Below are positions 15,990 to 23,476 of a stretch of DNA of 41,152 nucleotides, in pieces; the stretch's first letter is position 1; each line of letters opens with the position of its first letter. Where the stretch lies: the NCBI RefSeq assembly GCF_900167335.1, contig NZ_FUXI01000013.1, positions 1 to 41,152 on the forward strand, in the 5' to 3' direction. The translations under genes and the position numbers were made by a program. The DNA comes from Pilibacter termitis. GTDB taxonomy: Bacteria; Bacillota; Bacilli; Lactobacillales; Streptococcaceae. Under the pieces are notes generated by a model. It searched no databases. It was given only the letters and a program-made list of their open reading frames with translations, and was not told the origin of the DNA.

Positions 15990-16544
15990 TTGGCACGTAA
16001 AATAGATGAACACAACACAGAGCCTTGGGAAAAATCAATTTATGACACGGAATTTGAGACGACATCCACTCGTTCTGCCCAAAGGAAAACGAAAAAAGGG
16101 AATACTGCATTTTCTACTGCACTCGTGATACTGATTGTCATGATTATTGGGGCACCGCTTTTGGGGTATTATTATATTACACACAAAGGAGATGACCCAA
16201 AAGTTACTACTTCGACGACAACAAGTGTTTCAAGTAGTGAGGAGACAAGTTCTTCGACTGTGGCAAGTAGCAGTTCTTCACAAAGTTCGGTTAGTAGCGA
16301 AGTGGCAAGCTCGTCTGTTAGCTCATCCGTACCTGCATCTTCTTCAACTGTCGCTTCTTCTAGTTCACAGCAGGAAAACTCTGAACAATACACGACAGTC
16401 TTAGACGGTGAAGGATTGGCTCAAATTGCTGCACGTACTGGTGTAGATGAGGAAACGATTGCCCAGCTTAACGGAATTACGATTGCCCAAGACGGGTCAT
16501 TTGCTCCTGCGATTCATCCGGGACAACAACTAAAAATTAAATAG
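15990..16544 (+). CDS. LysM-domain surface protein with Ser-rich stalk
   Basis: 184 residues. A cytoplasmic N-terminus (about 40 aa) is followed by one membrane helix (about 42-64, TALVILIVMIIGAPLLGYYY), a low-complexity Ser/Thr/Val stalk (about 73-133) and a C-terminal LysM domain (about 135-184) expected to bind peptidoglycan. The start is TTG at 15990, with GGAGGG 7 bases upstream; the in-frame ATG at 15975 overlaps that site. A LysM gene just before cmk and rpsA is the arrangement known from Enterococcus, which supports the family placement. The stalk is repetitive at DNA level (AGTAGC/TCTTCA runs) and may vary in length. Confidence 0.85.
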   Translation: MARKIDEHNTEPWEKSIYDTEFETTSTRSAQRKTKKGNTAFSTALVILIVMIIGAPLLGYYYITHKGDDPKVTTSTTTSVSSSEETSSSTVASSSSSQSSVSSEVASSSVSSSVPASSSTVASSSSQQENSEQYTTVLDGEGLAQIAARTGVDEETIAQLNGITIAQDGSFAPAIHPGQQLKIK

Positions 16545-16548
16545 TCAA

Positions 16549-16628
16549 GGAGAAGTTGGGACAATACTCAAATTCACTTTATCACAAAGATAAAAGGAGT
16601 ATGTCAAGTATTGAACCAACCTCTTTTT
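16549..16628 (+). terminator. Terminator between the LysM gene and cmk
   Basis: GAAGTTGGGACAATACTC pairs with GAGTATGTCAAGTATTGAACCAACCTC with internal loops, then TTTTT. A long stem like this may be leaky and act as an attenuator for cmk. Confidence 0.7.
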
Positions 16629-16655
16629 GTATGAAAATAAATTGAGGAGAAGAAC

Positions 16656-17327
16656 ATGAAAGACATTAGTATCGCCATTGACGGCCCTGCTAGTAGTGGG
16701 AAAAGTACGGTAGCGAAAATATTAGCGAAAGATTATGGATATATTTATATTGATACAGGAGCAATGTATCGAGCAGTTACTTATTTGGCTTTGGCAAAGA
16801 AAATTTCCGTTGAAACTGAAGAATTGCTTATACAAGCGATCGAAAAACAACCTATTTCTTTTCAAGCGAGTGAAAATGGTCAGCAAGTGTTTGTCGGAGA
16901 TGAAAATGTGACGGAGGCAATTCGCCAAAATGATGTAACAAATCTCGTTTCAACAGTTGCAGCGAAATCTCTCGTGCGTACTGCTCTAGTGAAATTGCAA
17001 CAAGAATTTGGCAAAAATGGTGGTGTGGTTATGGACGGTCGAGACATTGGCACGGTCGTTTTACCAAAAGCTGAAGTGAAAATTTTTCTCGTAGCAAGTG
17101 TTGAAGAGAGAGCAGAACGTCGTTACAAGGAAAATATTGCCAAAAAAATCCCAACGGATTTTGAAATTTTAAAAGAAGAAATCGCTCGTCGTGATTATTT
17201 GGACTCTACTCGTGAAATTTCCCCACTCGTGCAAGCTGAAGATGCTGTTTTGCTTGATACGACAGGGTTAAATATTGAGGAAGTAGTCGGTGAAATTAAG
17301 AAGATTATTATAGAAAAAACAAGGTAA
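16656..17327 (+). CDS. cmk: Cytidylate kinase
   Basis: Phosphorylates CMP and dCMP to the diphosphates with ATP in pyrimidine nucleotide metabolism. At 223 residues it has full length for the family. The P-loop is [14 protein letters not shown] (about 8-21), followed by [11 protein letters not shown] for nucleotide binding, [12 protein letters not shown] and the lid region [24 protein letters not shown] is highly conserved. GAGGAGAAGAAC precedes the ATG. It is followed by rpsA after 132 bases, the usual Firmicute order. Confidence 0.97.
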   Translation: MKDISIAIDGPASSGKSTVAKILAKDYGYIYIDTGAMYRAVTYLALAKKISVETEELLIQAIEKQPISFQASENGQQVFVGDENVTEAIRQNDVTNLVSTVAAKSLVRTALVKLQQEFGKNGGVVMDGRDIGTVVLPKAEVKIFLVASVEERAERRYKENIAKKIPTDFEILKEEIARRDYLDSTREISPLVQAEDAVLLDTTGLNIEEVVGEIKKIIIEKTR

Positions 17328-17459
17328 AAACAAATAATTTCTATTTATTTACAAAAATGTAGAGAAATCTCTTTCATTTTTCGTGAAAATATCATAGAAT
17401 GGTAGTATCGACTGAAAATTATCAGATAGATATAGATTGTTGTTGTAGGAGGATTTTTC

Positions 17460-18635
17460 ATGTCAGAGAATTTTGAAGCGTTGTTGAACGAACAAGAAGA
17501 AATCAAAGTGGGAGATGTTGTAGAAGCAGAAGTTGTGCAAATCGAAGATAAGCAACTTGTTGTTTCACTTCCAAATGGCTTGCAAGGGGCAGTACCTGTT
17601 CGTGAGCTAACACGCGAAAAAGATGTAGAGTTAAACACATTGGCAAGTGTAGGGGACAAATTTGAGTTACTTGTAGCTCAAGAAGTTCGTGGAAATGCCA
17701 AAGATGAAGGATATTCATTTATCCTTTCAAAAACAAAGCTAGCTGCTCGTAAAGCTTGGGAAGAATTAGTAGGACGTGTCGGCGAAGTGGTTACCGTTAA
17801 AGTTACCAAAGTGGTAAAAGGTGGACTTTCAGTTGACTATAATGGTCTTCGTGGTTTCATTCCAGCTTCTCTAGTAGAAGATCGCTTTGTATCGGATTTC
17901 TCAAAATACAAAGGGGAATCATTTGATGCACGTATCGAAGAAGTTGACGCAGAAAGCGGACGTTTAATTTTGAATCGTCGTGACATTTTAGCAGAAGAAA
18001 AAGCGAAAAAACAAGCAGAAGTTTTTGCAACACTTCATGAAGGTGATGTTGTTGAAGGAACAGTTGCACGTTTGACTGATTTTGGAGCATTCATCAGCCT
18101 TGGTGGAGTGGACGGATTGGTTCACGTGTCAGAAATTGCACACACTCGCGTAAATCGCCCAAGTGATGTCTTAAAAGCTGGGGAAGCAGTTCAAGCAAAA
18201 GTCTTGAATATTGATGAAGAACATGGTCGTGTATCACTTTCAATCAAAGCTACACAGCCCGGACCTTGGAGCGATATTGAAGAAAAAGCACCAGTTGGTG
18301 CAAGCCTTGACGGTGTGGTGAAACGCTTGACAACATTTGGAGCATTTGTTGAAGTGTTCCCGGGTGTTGAAGGTTTGGTTCACATTTCACAAATCTCACA
18401 CAAACACATTTCAACACCTCAAGAAGTTCTTTCAGAGGGTGATGATGTGCAAGTGAAAGTATTGGAAGTAAATCCAGAAGCAAAACGCATTGCTCTTTCT
18501 ATCAAAGCATTAGAAGAAGCACCAGCTCGCACTGAAGAAGTCGAAGAAGACGACCACTACGAAATCCCAGAAGCAGAAACAGGTTTCTCTCTAGGAGATT
18601 TAGCTGAGGGATTGTCTGATTATCAAGCGGAATAA
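17460..18635 (+). CDS. rpsA: 30S ribosomal protein S1 (four S1 domains)
   Basis: RNA-binding ribosomal protein that helps mRNA engage the 30S subunit. The 391 residues contain four OB-fold S1 domains: about 14-84, 100-170, 187-256 and 272-341, the last two with the strong motifs LTDFGAFISLGGVDGLVHVSE and LTTFGAFVEVFPGVEGLVHIS. The acidic tail EEVEEDDHYEIPE is typical. This short form is usual in low-GC Gram-positives, compared with six domains in proteobacteria. TAGGAGG precedes the ATG. Codons are more GC-rich at third positions than in neighbouring genes, as expected for high expression. Confidence 0.96.
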   Translation: MSENFEALLNEQEEIKVGDVVEAEVVQIEDKQLVVSLPNGLQGAVPVRELTREKDVELNTLASVGDKFELLVAQEVRGNAKDEGYSFILSKTKLAARKAWEELVGRVGEVVTVKVTKVVKGGLSVDYNGLRGFIPASLVEDRFVSDFSKYKGESFDARIEEVDAESGRLILNRRDILAEEKAKKQAEVFATLHEGDVVEGTVARLTDFGAFISLGGVDGLVHVSEIAHTRVNRPSDVLKAGEAVQAKVLNIDEEHGRVSLSIKATQPGPWSDIEEKAPVGASLDGVVKRLTTFGAFVEVFPGVEGLVHISQISHKHISTPQEVLSEGDDVQVKVLEVNPEAKRIALSIKALEEAPARTEEVEEDDHYEIPEAETGFSLGDLAEGLSDYQAE

Positions 18636-18657
18636 GGTGTGAGGTGTAATATATGAA

Positions 18658-18710
18658 AATAGGTCAGCTGAATTTCGTTTTCTCGAACGTTTTTAGCTGA
18701 CCTATTTTTG
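18658..18710 (+). terminator. Terminator of rpsA
   Basis: AATAGGTCAGCT pairs with AGCTGACCTATT across a 25-base loop, then TTTTTG. Confidence 0.85.
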
Positions 18711-18712
18711 TC

Positions 18713-18743
18713 AAAAAAAGACGAGAACCCCCATTCTCATCTC
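18713..18743 (-). terminator. Terminator of sstT
   Basis: On the minus strand, GATGAGAA pairs with TTCTCGTC around a G-rich loop, then seven T follow. Confidence 0.75.
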
Positions 18744-18749
18744 AAAAAA

Positions 18750-20003
18750 TTAGTCCACAATCTCTTCGCTTTGATAACGATAAAGTCGTTCGCGGACGGA
18801 GAGTTTTTTGCCTGCTCTTTTTTCAGAAGCTAATTCAGCAGTAGCAGTAAAGAGTAGGTCGCTAGAGGAATTGAGGGCTGTTTCAAATGAGTCTTGAATG
18901 ACGCCAATGACAAATCCTACTCCGACGACTTGCATAGCAATGTCATTTGAAATGCCAAATAAACTACACGCAAGTGGAATTAAAAGGAGTGAACCGCCAG
19001 CAATTCCGCTTGCACCGCACGCTGAGAGTGCAGAAAGTAAGCAAAGGAAAAGCGTAAGTGGTAGTGGCACTTGAATGTCTAACGTATGCACGGCAGCAAG
19101 TGTCATTGTTGAAATCGTAATTGCTGCTCCACCCATGTTAATTGTTGCACCAAGTGGAATGGAAATCGAATAACTTTCTTCCTCAAGTTGCAAAGCATTT
19201 GCTAATTTCATATTGATTGGAATATTTGCCGCTGAACTTCTGGTGAAAAATGCTGGAATTGCACTTTCTTTTAAGCAGAAGAATACGAGCGGATATGGAT
19301 TTTGACGGAGTTTGAGAAATACCATGAATGGATAAATGATAAGTGCTGTGAAAAGCATACTTGCCACTAGCAAAATTACCAATTTTCCATATTGAGCAAG
19401 TCCATTGATACCAGTTGTGGCAACGGAATGGTAGACTAAACCCGCAATACCAACAGGAGCAAAACTGATAATGAATTGTACTACACTTGTTATGGCATGA
19501 GCAAACGTGTCAATTCCCTCTTTGATTTGCTCATTTGCTTTTCTAAGACCAAAACCAAGCAAACTAGCCCAGAAAAGCACGGCAAGATAGTTTCCACCAA
19601 TAATTGCTTGAAGAGGATTTTGGACGACATTCATCAAAATCCCTTTGATGACTTCGCTAATTTCTTGAGGACTTTCCTGCTCCACGGCTTTTTGTAGAGT
19701 AATAGTAACAGGGAAAAGAAAACTTGCGATGACACCTACTAAACTAGCTAGAAAAGTCGCTACCAAGTAGAGCGAAAGAATCGAGCCAAGATAATTTTTT
19801 TCATTTTTCTTATGTTTTGCAACAGATGCTAAAATGAGTGCAAATACTAAAATAGGTGCAATAGATTTTAGTGAGGCGACAAATAATTCACCTAAAAGTG
19901 CAAATATTGTTGCTTTTGGAAATAGAAATCCAAGTGTCGCTCCAATCACAATCCCGATTGCGATTTTTTGAATGAGTGATAATGCTTTTAATTTTTGTAA
20001 CAT
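18750..20003 (-). CDS. sstT: Serine/threonine:sodium symporter
   Basis: Integral membrane transporter of the dicarboxylate/amino acid:cation symporter family (417 aa) with eight membrane segments plus re-entrant loops. Family marks are SLKSIAPILVFALILASV, the serine-rich loop FFTRSSAANIPINMKLA (HP1), GATINMGGAAITISTMTLAA and the ASGIAGGSLLLIPLACSLFG stretch (HP2). SstT takes up L-serine and L-threonine with Na+. AAGGAGG precedes the ATG. It is divergent from the two-component system. Confidence 0.9.
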   Translation of the reverse strand: MLQKLKALSLIQKIAIGIVIGATLGFLFPKATIFALLGELFVASLKSIAPILVFALILASVAKHKKNEKNYLGSILSLYLVATFLASLVGVIASFLFPVTITLQKAVEQESPQEISEVIKGILMNVVQNPLQAIIGGNYLAVLFWASLLGFGLRKANEQIKEGIDTFAHAITSVVQFIISFAPVGIAGLVYHSVATTGINGLAQYGKLVILLVASMLFTALIIYPFMVFLKLRQNPYPLVFFCLKESAIPAFFTRSSAANIPINMKLANALQLEEESYSISIPLGATINMGGAAITISTMTLAAVHTLDIQVPLPLTLFLCLLSALSACGASGIAGGSLLLIPLACSLFGISNDIAMQVVGVGFVIGVIQDSFETALNSSSDLLFTATAELASEKRAGKKLSVRERLYRYQSEEIVD

Positions 20004-20121
20004 AAAAAATCCTCCTTATAATTTGGGCTCATGATGTTTGAAAATTTTGTTTTTCCAAATAAAAACAAGAGTGTTATGCTTGCTAAAAAATCACTACTAT
20101 TATCATAGCACACTTATGAAA

Positions 20122-20143
20122 TTCAGAAAAGAAATTTTCTGAA
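20122..20143. promoter_or_regulatory. Perfect dyad in the sstT / response regulator intergenic region
   Basis: TTCAGAAAA and TTTTCTGAA flank a four-base spacer. On the minus strand the element overlaps a plausible -35 (TTTTCT), 17 bases before TATGAT, for sstT. It is a candidate operator, perhaps for the adjacent response regulator. A simple AT-rich hairpin is the alternative. Confidence 0.4.
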
Positions 20144-20192
20144 AATTTTTCGTTTCGTGAAAAAATATTTTAAGGTTCATTTTAGATTTTCT

Positions 20193-20201
20193 TGTTATAA
20201 T
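20193..20201 (+). promoter_or_regulatory. Extended -10 promoter of the two-component system
   Basis: TGTTATAAT forms an extended -10, 31 bases before the response regulator ATG. No clear -35 is present, so an activator or the extended -10 alone may be used. Confidence 0.55.
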
Positions 20202-20231
20202 AGTAGATATAAAAATAAACGAGGTGGACAA

Positions 20232-20915
20232 ATGATTAAGGTGTTATTAATAGAAGACGATTGGCAGTTGTCAGATAATATAAAGAAATATTTGACTGAT
20301 TTTGCCGAGGTGAAACAAGTTTATGATGGATTAGAGGGGCAATTTGAGGCAGAAAGTGCGATTTATGACATTATTTTGTTGGACTGGATGCTCCCTGAAA
20401 AAAGCGGGATAGACGTTTTAAAGACACTTCGTGAAGAACGGAGTAGTACGCCTGTTTTATTTTTGACTGCAAAAGATGACATTGAGGACAAGATGAGAGG
20501 ATTTCAATTCGGTGCAGATGATTATTTGACCAAACCTTTTTATTTGGAAGAATTGAAAATGCGAATGATTTCTTTACTGAAACGTAGCGGACGCTTGCAA
20601 GATGAAAATTCGATTAGTTATGGTGAAGTGGTGGCAAATTTCGCCAATCAAAGTGTCGAAATTTCAGCTGTTGCTCAAGATATTCAAGGAAAAGAATTTG
20701 AGCTGCTCGTTTATTTTTTGCAAAATCAAGGAGCGATTTTAACAAAGGAACAGATTTTTGATAGAATTTGGGGATTTGATAGCGAAACGGCGATTACGGT
20801 TGTCGAAGTTTATATGAGCAAGTTGAGAAAGCATTTGAAAGGAACGAGTTTAGTTGAAAATTTGCAAACCATTCGGAATGTGGGGTATTTGCTAAAAAAA
20901 CAAGAAAGTAAGTAG
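20232..20915 (+). CDS. OmpR/PhoB-family response regulator
   Basis: Two-domain transcription factor, 227 aa. The receiver domain (about 1-115) has the acidic pocket E8-D9-D10, phosphoacceptor D51 in LDWMLP, the switch threonine in LFLTAKD and lysine in LTKPF. The C-terminal winged-helix domain (about 130-225) includes [15 protein letters not shown] and [21 protein letters not shown] precedes the ATG at 20232; the in-frame ATG at 20157 lies upstream of the promoter -10 and is not credible. It is cotranscribed with the kinase 13 bases downstream. Confidence 0.92.
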   Translation: MIKVLLIEDDWQLSDNIKKYLTDFAEVKQVYDGLEGQFEAESAIYDIILLDWMLPEKSGIDVLKTLREERSSTPVLFLTAKDDIEDKMRGFQFGADDYLTKPFYLEELKMRMISLLKRSGRLQDENSISYGEVVANFANQSVEISAVAQDIQGKEFELLVYFLQNQGAILTKEQIFDRIWGFDSETAITVVEVYMSKLRKHLKGTSLVENLQTIRNVGYLLKKQESK

Positions 20916-20928
20916 ATGAGGGAAAAAT

Positions 20929-22251
20929 ATGCACGCAGATTTATCTAAAAAACAGCTACAAAGATTTTTCATTCAAAATGTGTTTGCTTTTGCACTTGTT
21001 TTCTCGCTTCTCGGCTTAATTGTCATTAACGTGATGCACCAAAGTGCGTACATGGATGTGGATGAGCAGTTGCAAAGAATTGCGAAAATGAGTTTTTCTT
21101 TGCAATCTGACGGTACTAGGCTGATGATTGTGCCAGAAGACAAGCCTGAGGTTAACCAAGAAAATCAAGGAAAACCTAAGCGTTTAGGTTCGATTGGGTT
21201 TCAGTCGCAAATTATTCTTTGGTCGAAAGATAAGGAACAAGTTGCCAGCACAATGAACAATCTTGAGCTAGGAAATTTAAGCAATCAAATCAAATTTTCT
21301 TCTCTCAATAAAGGAAGTATCCAAGAAGTTTCTTCGATGAATGCTTATGGCGAAAAAATTTATTTCCATTCGATTTTGACGGAATTTAAAGGCGATGAAC
21401 GAACGGGAATTGCCTATATCCAAGTGTTGTCGAATACGAATCAGGTGCGAGAGAGTGTTTCACATTTTGAGAAAATTATCGTTTGGTGTATGGTGATTTT
21501 CTGGCTGTTGTCGCTGATTTTGAGTTTTTATTTGGCAAGAATTTCCATGCGACCTCTTTTGTCGGCTTGGTCGAAACAGCAGGAGTTTGTGGAGAACGCT
21601 AGTCATGAGCTTAGAACGCCACTTGCGATTATTCAAAATAAACTTGAGACACTTTTCACTAAGCCAGATGAGAGCATTTTGGAACATTCGGAGGAAATTG
21701 CTGATAGTTTGGGTGAAATTCGCCGTTTGCGGAATTTGACGAGCGATTTATTGCTTTTGGCAAGGCGTGACGGTACGCAAGTACAAGTGAACAAAGAAGA
21801 AGTCGAAATTTCTAAACTCACAAAGAAAATTACCGATGATTATGCAGAATTAGCAAAATTGGACGAAAAAGTTTTGCGTTATGAATTTGACGAGAATGGC
21901 AGTGATCATTTTTGGTTGGATAAAAAACTTTATCAGCAGTTAATGGTAATTTTGCTAGACAATGCGATAAAATACACCAATACAGGAGATGAAATTGTTG
22001 TTTCAACGCATATTACGAAGTCTGAGCTTGAATTAGTTGTGAAAGATACAGGCATAGGAATGACAGACGAGGTAAAACGAAAGATTTTTGAGCGATTTGT
22101 ACGTGCAGATGCCTCAAGAAATAAGCAAACAGGCGGTTTTGGGTTAGGCTTGTCCATTGCCAAACAAATGATGGAACAATTAGGCGGAAAAATTATGGTA
22201 CTAGACAATTTGCCGAAAGGCTCTGTTTTTAAGATTAGTTTTCCAAAATAA
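20929..22251 (+). CDS. Sensor histidine kinase
   Basis: Membrane kinase, 440 aa, partner of the upstream regulator. Membrane helices at about 14-36 and 182-203 enclose an extracytoplasmic sensor domain of about 145 residues with no recognised ligand fold. The dimerisation/phosphoacceptor box is ENASHELRTPLAI with H226. The ATPase domain shows the N-box LDNAIKYT, DTGIGM, FERF and GGFGLGLSIAK. The CiaH/YkoH-like architecture without an obvious HAMP domain gives no signal identity. Confidence 0.92.
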   Translation: MHADLSKKQLQRFFIQNVFAFALVFSLLGLIVINVMHQSAYMDVDEQLQRIAKMSFSLQSDGTRLMIVPEDKPEVNQENQGKPKRLGSIGFQSQIILWSKDKEQVASTMNNLELGNLSNQIKFSSLNKGSIQEVSSMNAYGEKIYFHSILTEFKGDERTGIAYIQVLSNTNQVRESVSHFEKIIVWCMVIFWLLSLILSFYLARISMRPLLSAWSKQQEFVENASHELRTPLAIIQNKLETLFTKPDESILEHSEEIADSLGEIRRLRNLTSDLLLLARRDGTQVQVNKEEVEISKLTKKITDDYAELAKLDEKVLRYEFDENGSDHFWLDKKLYQQLMVILLDNAIKYTNTGDEIVVSTHITKSELELVVKDTGIGMTDEVKRKIFERFVRADASRNKQTGGFGLGLSIAKQMMEQLGGKIMVLDNLPKGSVFKISFPK

Positions 22252-22256
22252 CATTT

Positions 22257-22290
22257 GAGCAATTGCCTTTTGGGGAGTTGCTCTTTTTTT
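22257..22290 (+). terminator. Terminator of the two-component system
   Basis: GAGCAATTGCC pairs imperfectly with GGGGAGTTGCTC, then seven T follow. Confidence 0.82.
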
Positions 22291-22360
22291 GAAAAAAATA
22301 GTAAAATCATTCGTACAAGATTTTATATACAAAGAAAGAGAAAACTAAAAAAACTTTGTA

Positions 22361-22389
22361 TTAAGTAAAAAACGCTTTCAATCTATAAT
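22361..22389 (+). promoter_or_regulatory. Promoter of the sorbitol operon
   Basis: The -10 TATAAT (22384-22389) is strong. The best 17-base-spaced -35 is the weak TTAAGT (22361-22366), consistent with dependence on an activator such as the PRD regulator encoded in the operon. Confidence 0.6.
22366..22381 (-). promoter_or_regulatory. Catabolite-responsive element (cre, CcpA site)
   Basis: Read on the minus strand, TTGAAAGCGTTTTTTA matches WTGNAANCGNWNNCWW at all but one fixed position. It fills the space between the -35 and -10 of the sorbitol promoter, where bound CcpA would repress. The match is seen; CcpA control is inferred. Confidence 0.6.
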
Positions 22390-22414
22390 GAAATCGTCCA
22401 ATAAGGATAGTAAC

Positions 22415-22467
22415 TACGAGGGGCGTTTTGAAGTCTGTGGCAGCGACCAAAATCTTGTCCCTCATAA
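22415..22467 (+). repeat. Collapsed family-1 repeat in the sorbitol operon 5' UTR (copy F)
   Basis: The left arm GAGGGGCGTTTTGAAGTCTG and a short right arm CCAAAAT..TGTCCCTC remain. The central stems and the GTAGCTAGACAA tail are lost. The remnant still pairs (GTTTTG with CAAAAT, GAGGG with CCCTC) and lies between the start point and the ribosome binding site. Confidence 0.7.
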
Positions 22468-22489
22468 AAGACTTTGAAAGGAGACTATT

Positions 22490-23290
22490 ATGTCAGATTG
22501 GTTAGGAATTAAAGATGAGGTAGTTGTTGTAACAGGAGGGAGCAGTGGAATTGGTGAAGCAATTGTGGAGGAATTGCTCGAGCAAGGAGTGAAAGTGGCG
22601 AATTTAGATCTTCATGAGGGGAAAATTCAACATGAAAATTTATTTTTTGTTGCAACAGATGTGACCGATAGACAAAATGTTGCAAGTGCTATCCAAAACG
22701 TAGTGGAAAAATTTGGCACGATTGATGCAGTTGTTAACAATGCGGGCATTAATATTCCTCGATTGTTAGTAGATGATCAAAAAGAGGCGAGTGAGTATGA
22801 GTTAAGTGAAGAAGTATTTGATAAGATTTTCCAAATCAATGTCAAAGGTGTTTACAATGTTTCACAAGAGACGGCGAAAATTTTAGTCAAGAAAAAATCT
22901 GGTGTCATTATCAATATGAGTAGCGAATGTGGTTTGGAAGGTTCTGAGGGGCAAAGTCCTTATGCGGCAAGTAAAGCTGCGATTAACGGTTTTACTCGTT
23001 CGTGGGCGAAAGAGTTAGCGAAACATCATGTGCGTGTCGTTGGCATTGCTCCGGGGATTATGGAGGAAACAGGACTTAGAACTGAAAGTTATGAAAAAGC
23101 TCTTGCCTACACTAGAGGGAAAACAGTGGAAGAATTGCGAGCAGGTTATGCCAATACAAGTGCTACACCATTAGGCAGAAGTGGAAAATTAAAGGAGGTA
23201 GCAGATGTAGTTTGCTATTATATCAGCAGACGAGCAAGCTATGTGACTGGAATTACGACAAATGTTTCTGGTGGAAAAACACGGGGGTAA
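22490..23290 (+). CDS. srlD: Sorbitol-6-phosphate 2-dehydrogenase (SDR family)
   Basis: Oxidises sorbitol 6-phosphate to fructose 6-phosphate with NAD+ after PTS uptake. The 266 residues form a classical SDR Rossmann fold: TGGSSGIGEA (about 16-25), an acidic residue after the second strand (LDLHEG) favouring NAD, NNAGI, catalytic Ser in INMSSECG, and YAASK. Lactobacilli use this SDR type as gutF/srlD. AAAGGAGAC precedes the ATG. It is the first gene of the seven-gene operon. Another polyol-phosphate dehydrogenase is possible on sequence alone; the glucitol PTS genes downstream decide the call. Confidence 0.88.
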   Translation: MSDWLGIKDEVVVVTGGSSGIGEAIVEELLEQGVKVANLDLHEGKIQHENLFFVATDVTDRQNVASAIQNVVEKFGTIDAVVNNAGINIPRLLVDDQKEASEYELSEEVFDKIFQINVKGVYNVSQETAKILVKKKSGVIINMSSECGLEGSEGQSPYAASKAAINGFTRSWAKELAKHHVRVVGIAPGIMEETGLRTESYEKALAYTRGKTVEELRAGYANTSATPLGRSGKLKEVADVVCYYISRRASYVTGITTNVSGGKTRG

Positions 23291-23340
23291 ATTTTAATCG
23301 TTATCTAGTTTGCGGATATGGAATTGCTATATAATTAGAC

Positions 23341-23398
23341 ATGGCTACCTCTAAAAACTCGCATTTACTCAAAATTGCTAGTTTTTAGAGATACCCAT
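23341..23398. repeat. Family-2 palindromic repeat, copy 2
   Basis: A compact 58-base element: ATGGCTACCTCTAAAAACT pairs with AGTTTTTAGAGATACCCAT around the shared core CGCATTTACTCAAAATTGCT. It sits between srlD and the PRD regulator gene and may form an intercistronic RNA hairpin. Confidence 0.8.
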
Positions 23399-23476
23399 AT
23401 AAAATAGAACGACTTTTTCAATAAATAATCGTTTTATTTCAAAAAAATTATAGAATGTGGATGAGGAAGTGAAAAG

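Noticed and set aside
16172-16393. Antisense Glu/Thr-rich frame opposite the LysM protein
   Set aside because: It is a shadow of the repetitive Ser codons of the stalk, with no ribosome binding site or promoter.
20157-20231. Extended start of the response regulator
   Set aside because: The ATG at 20157 is upstream of the extended -10 element at 20193-20201, so it would not be in the mRNA.
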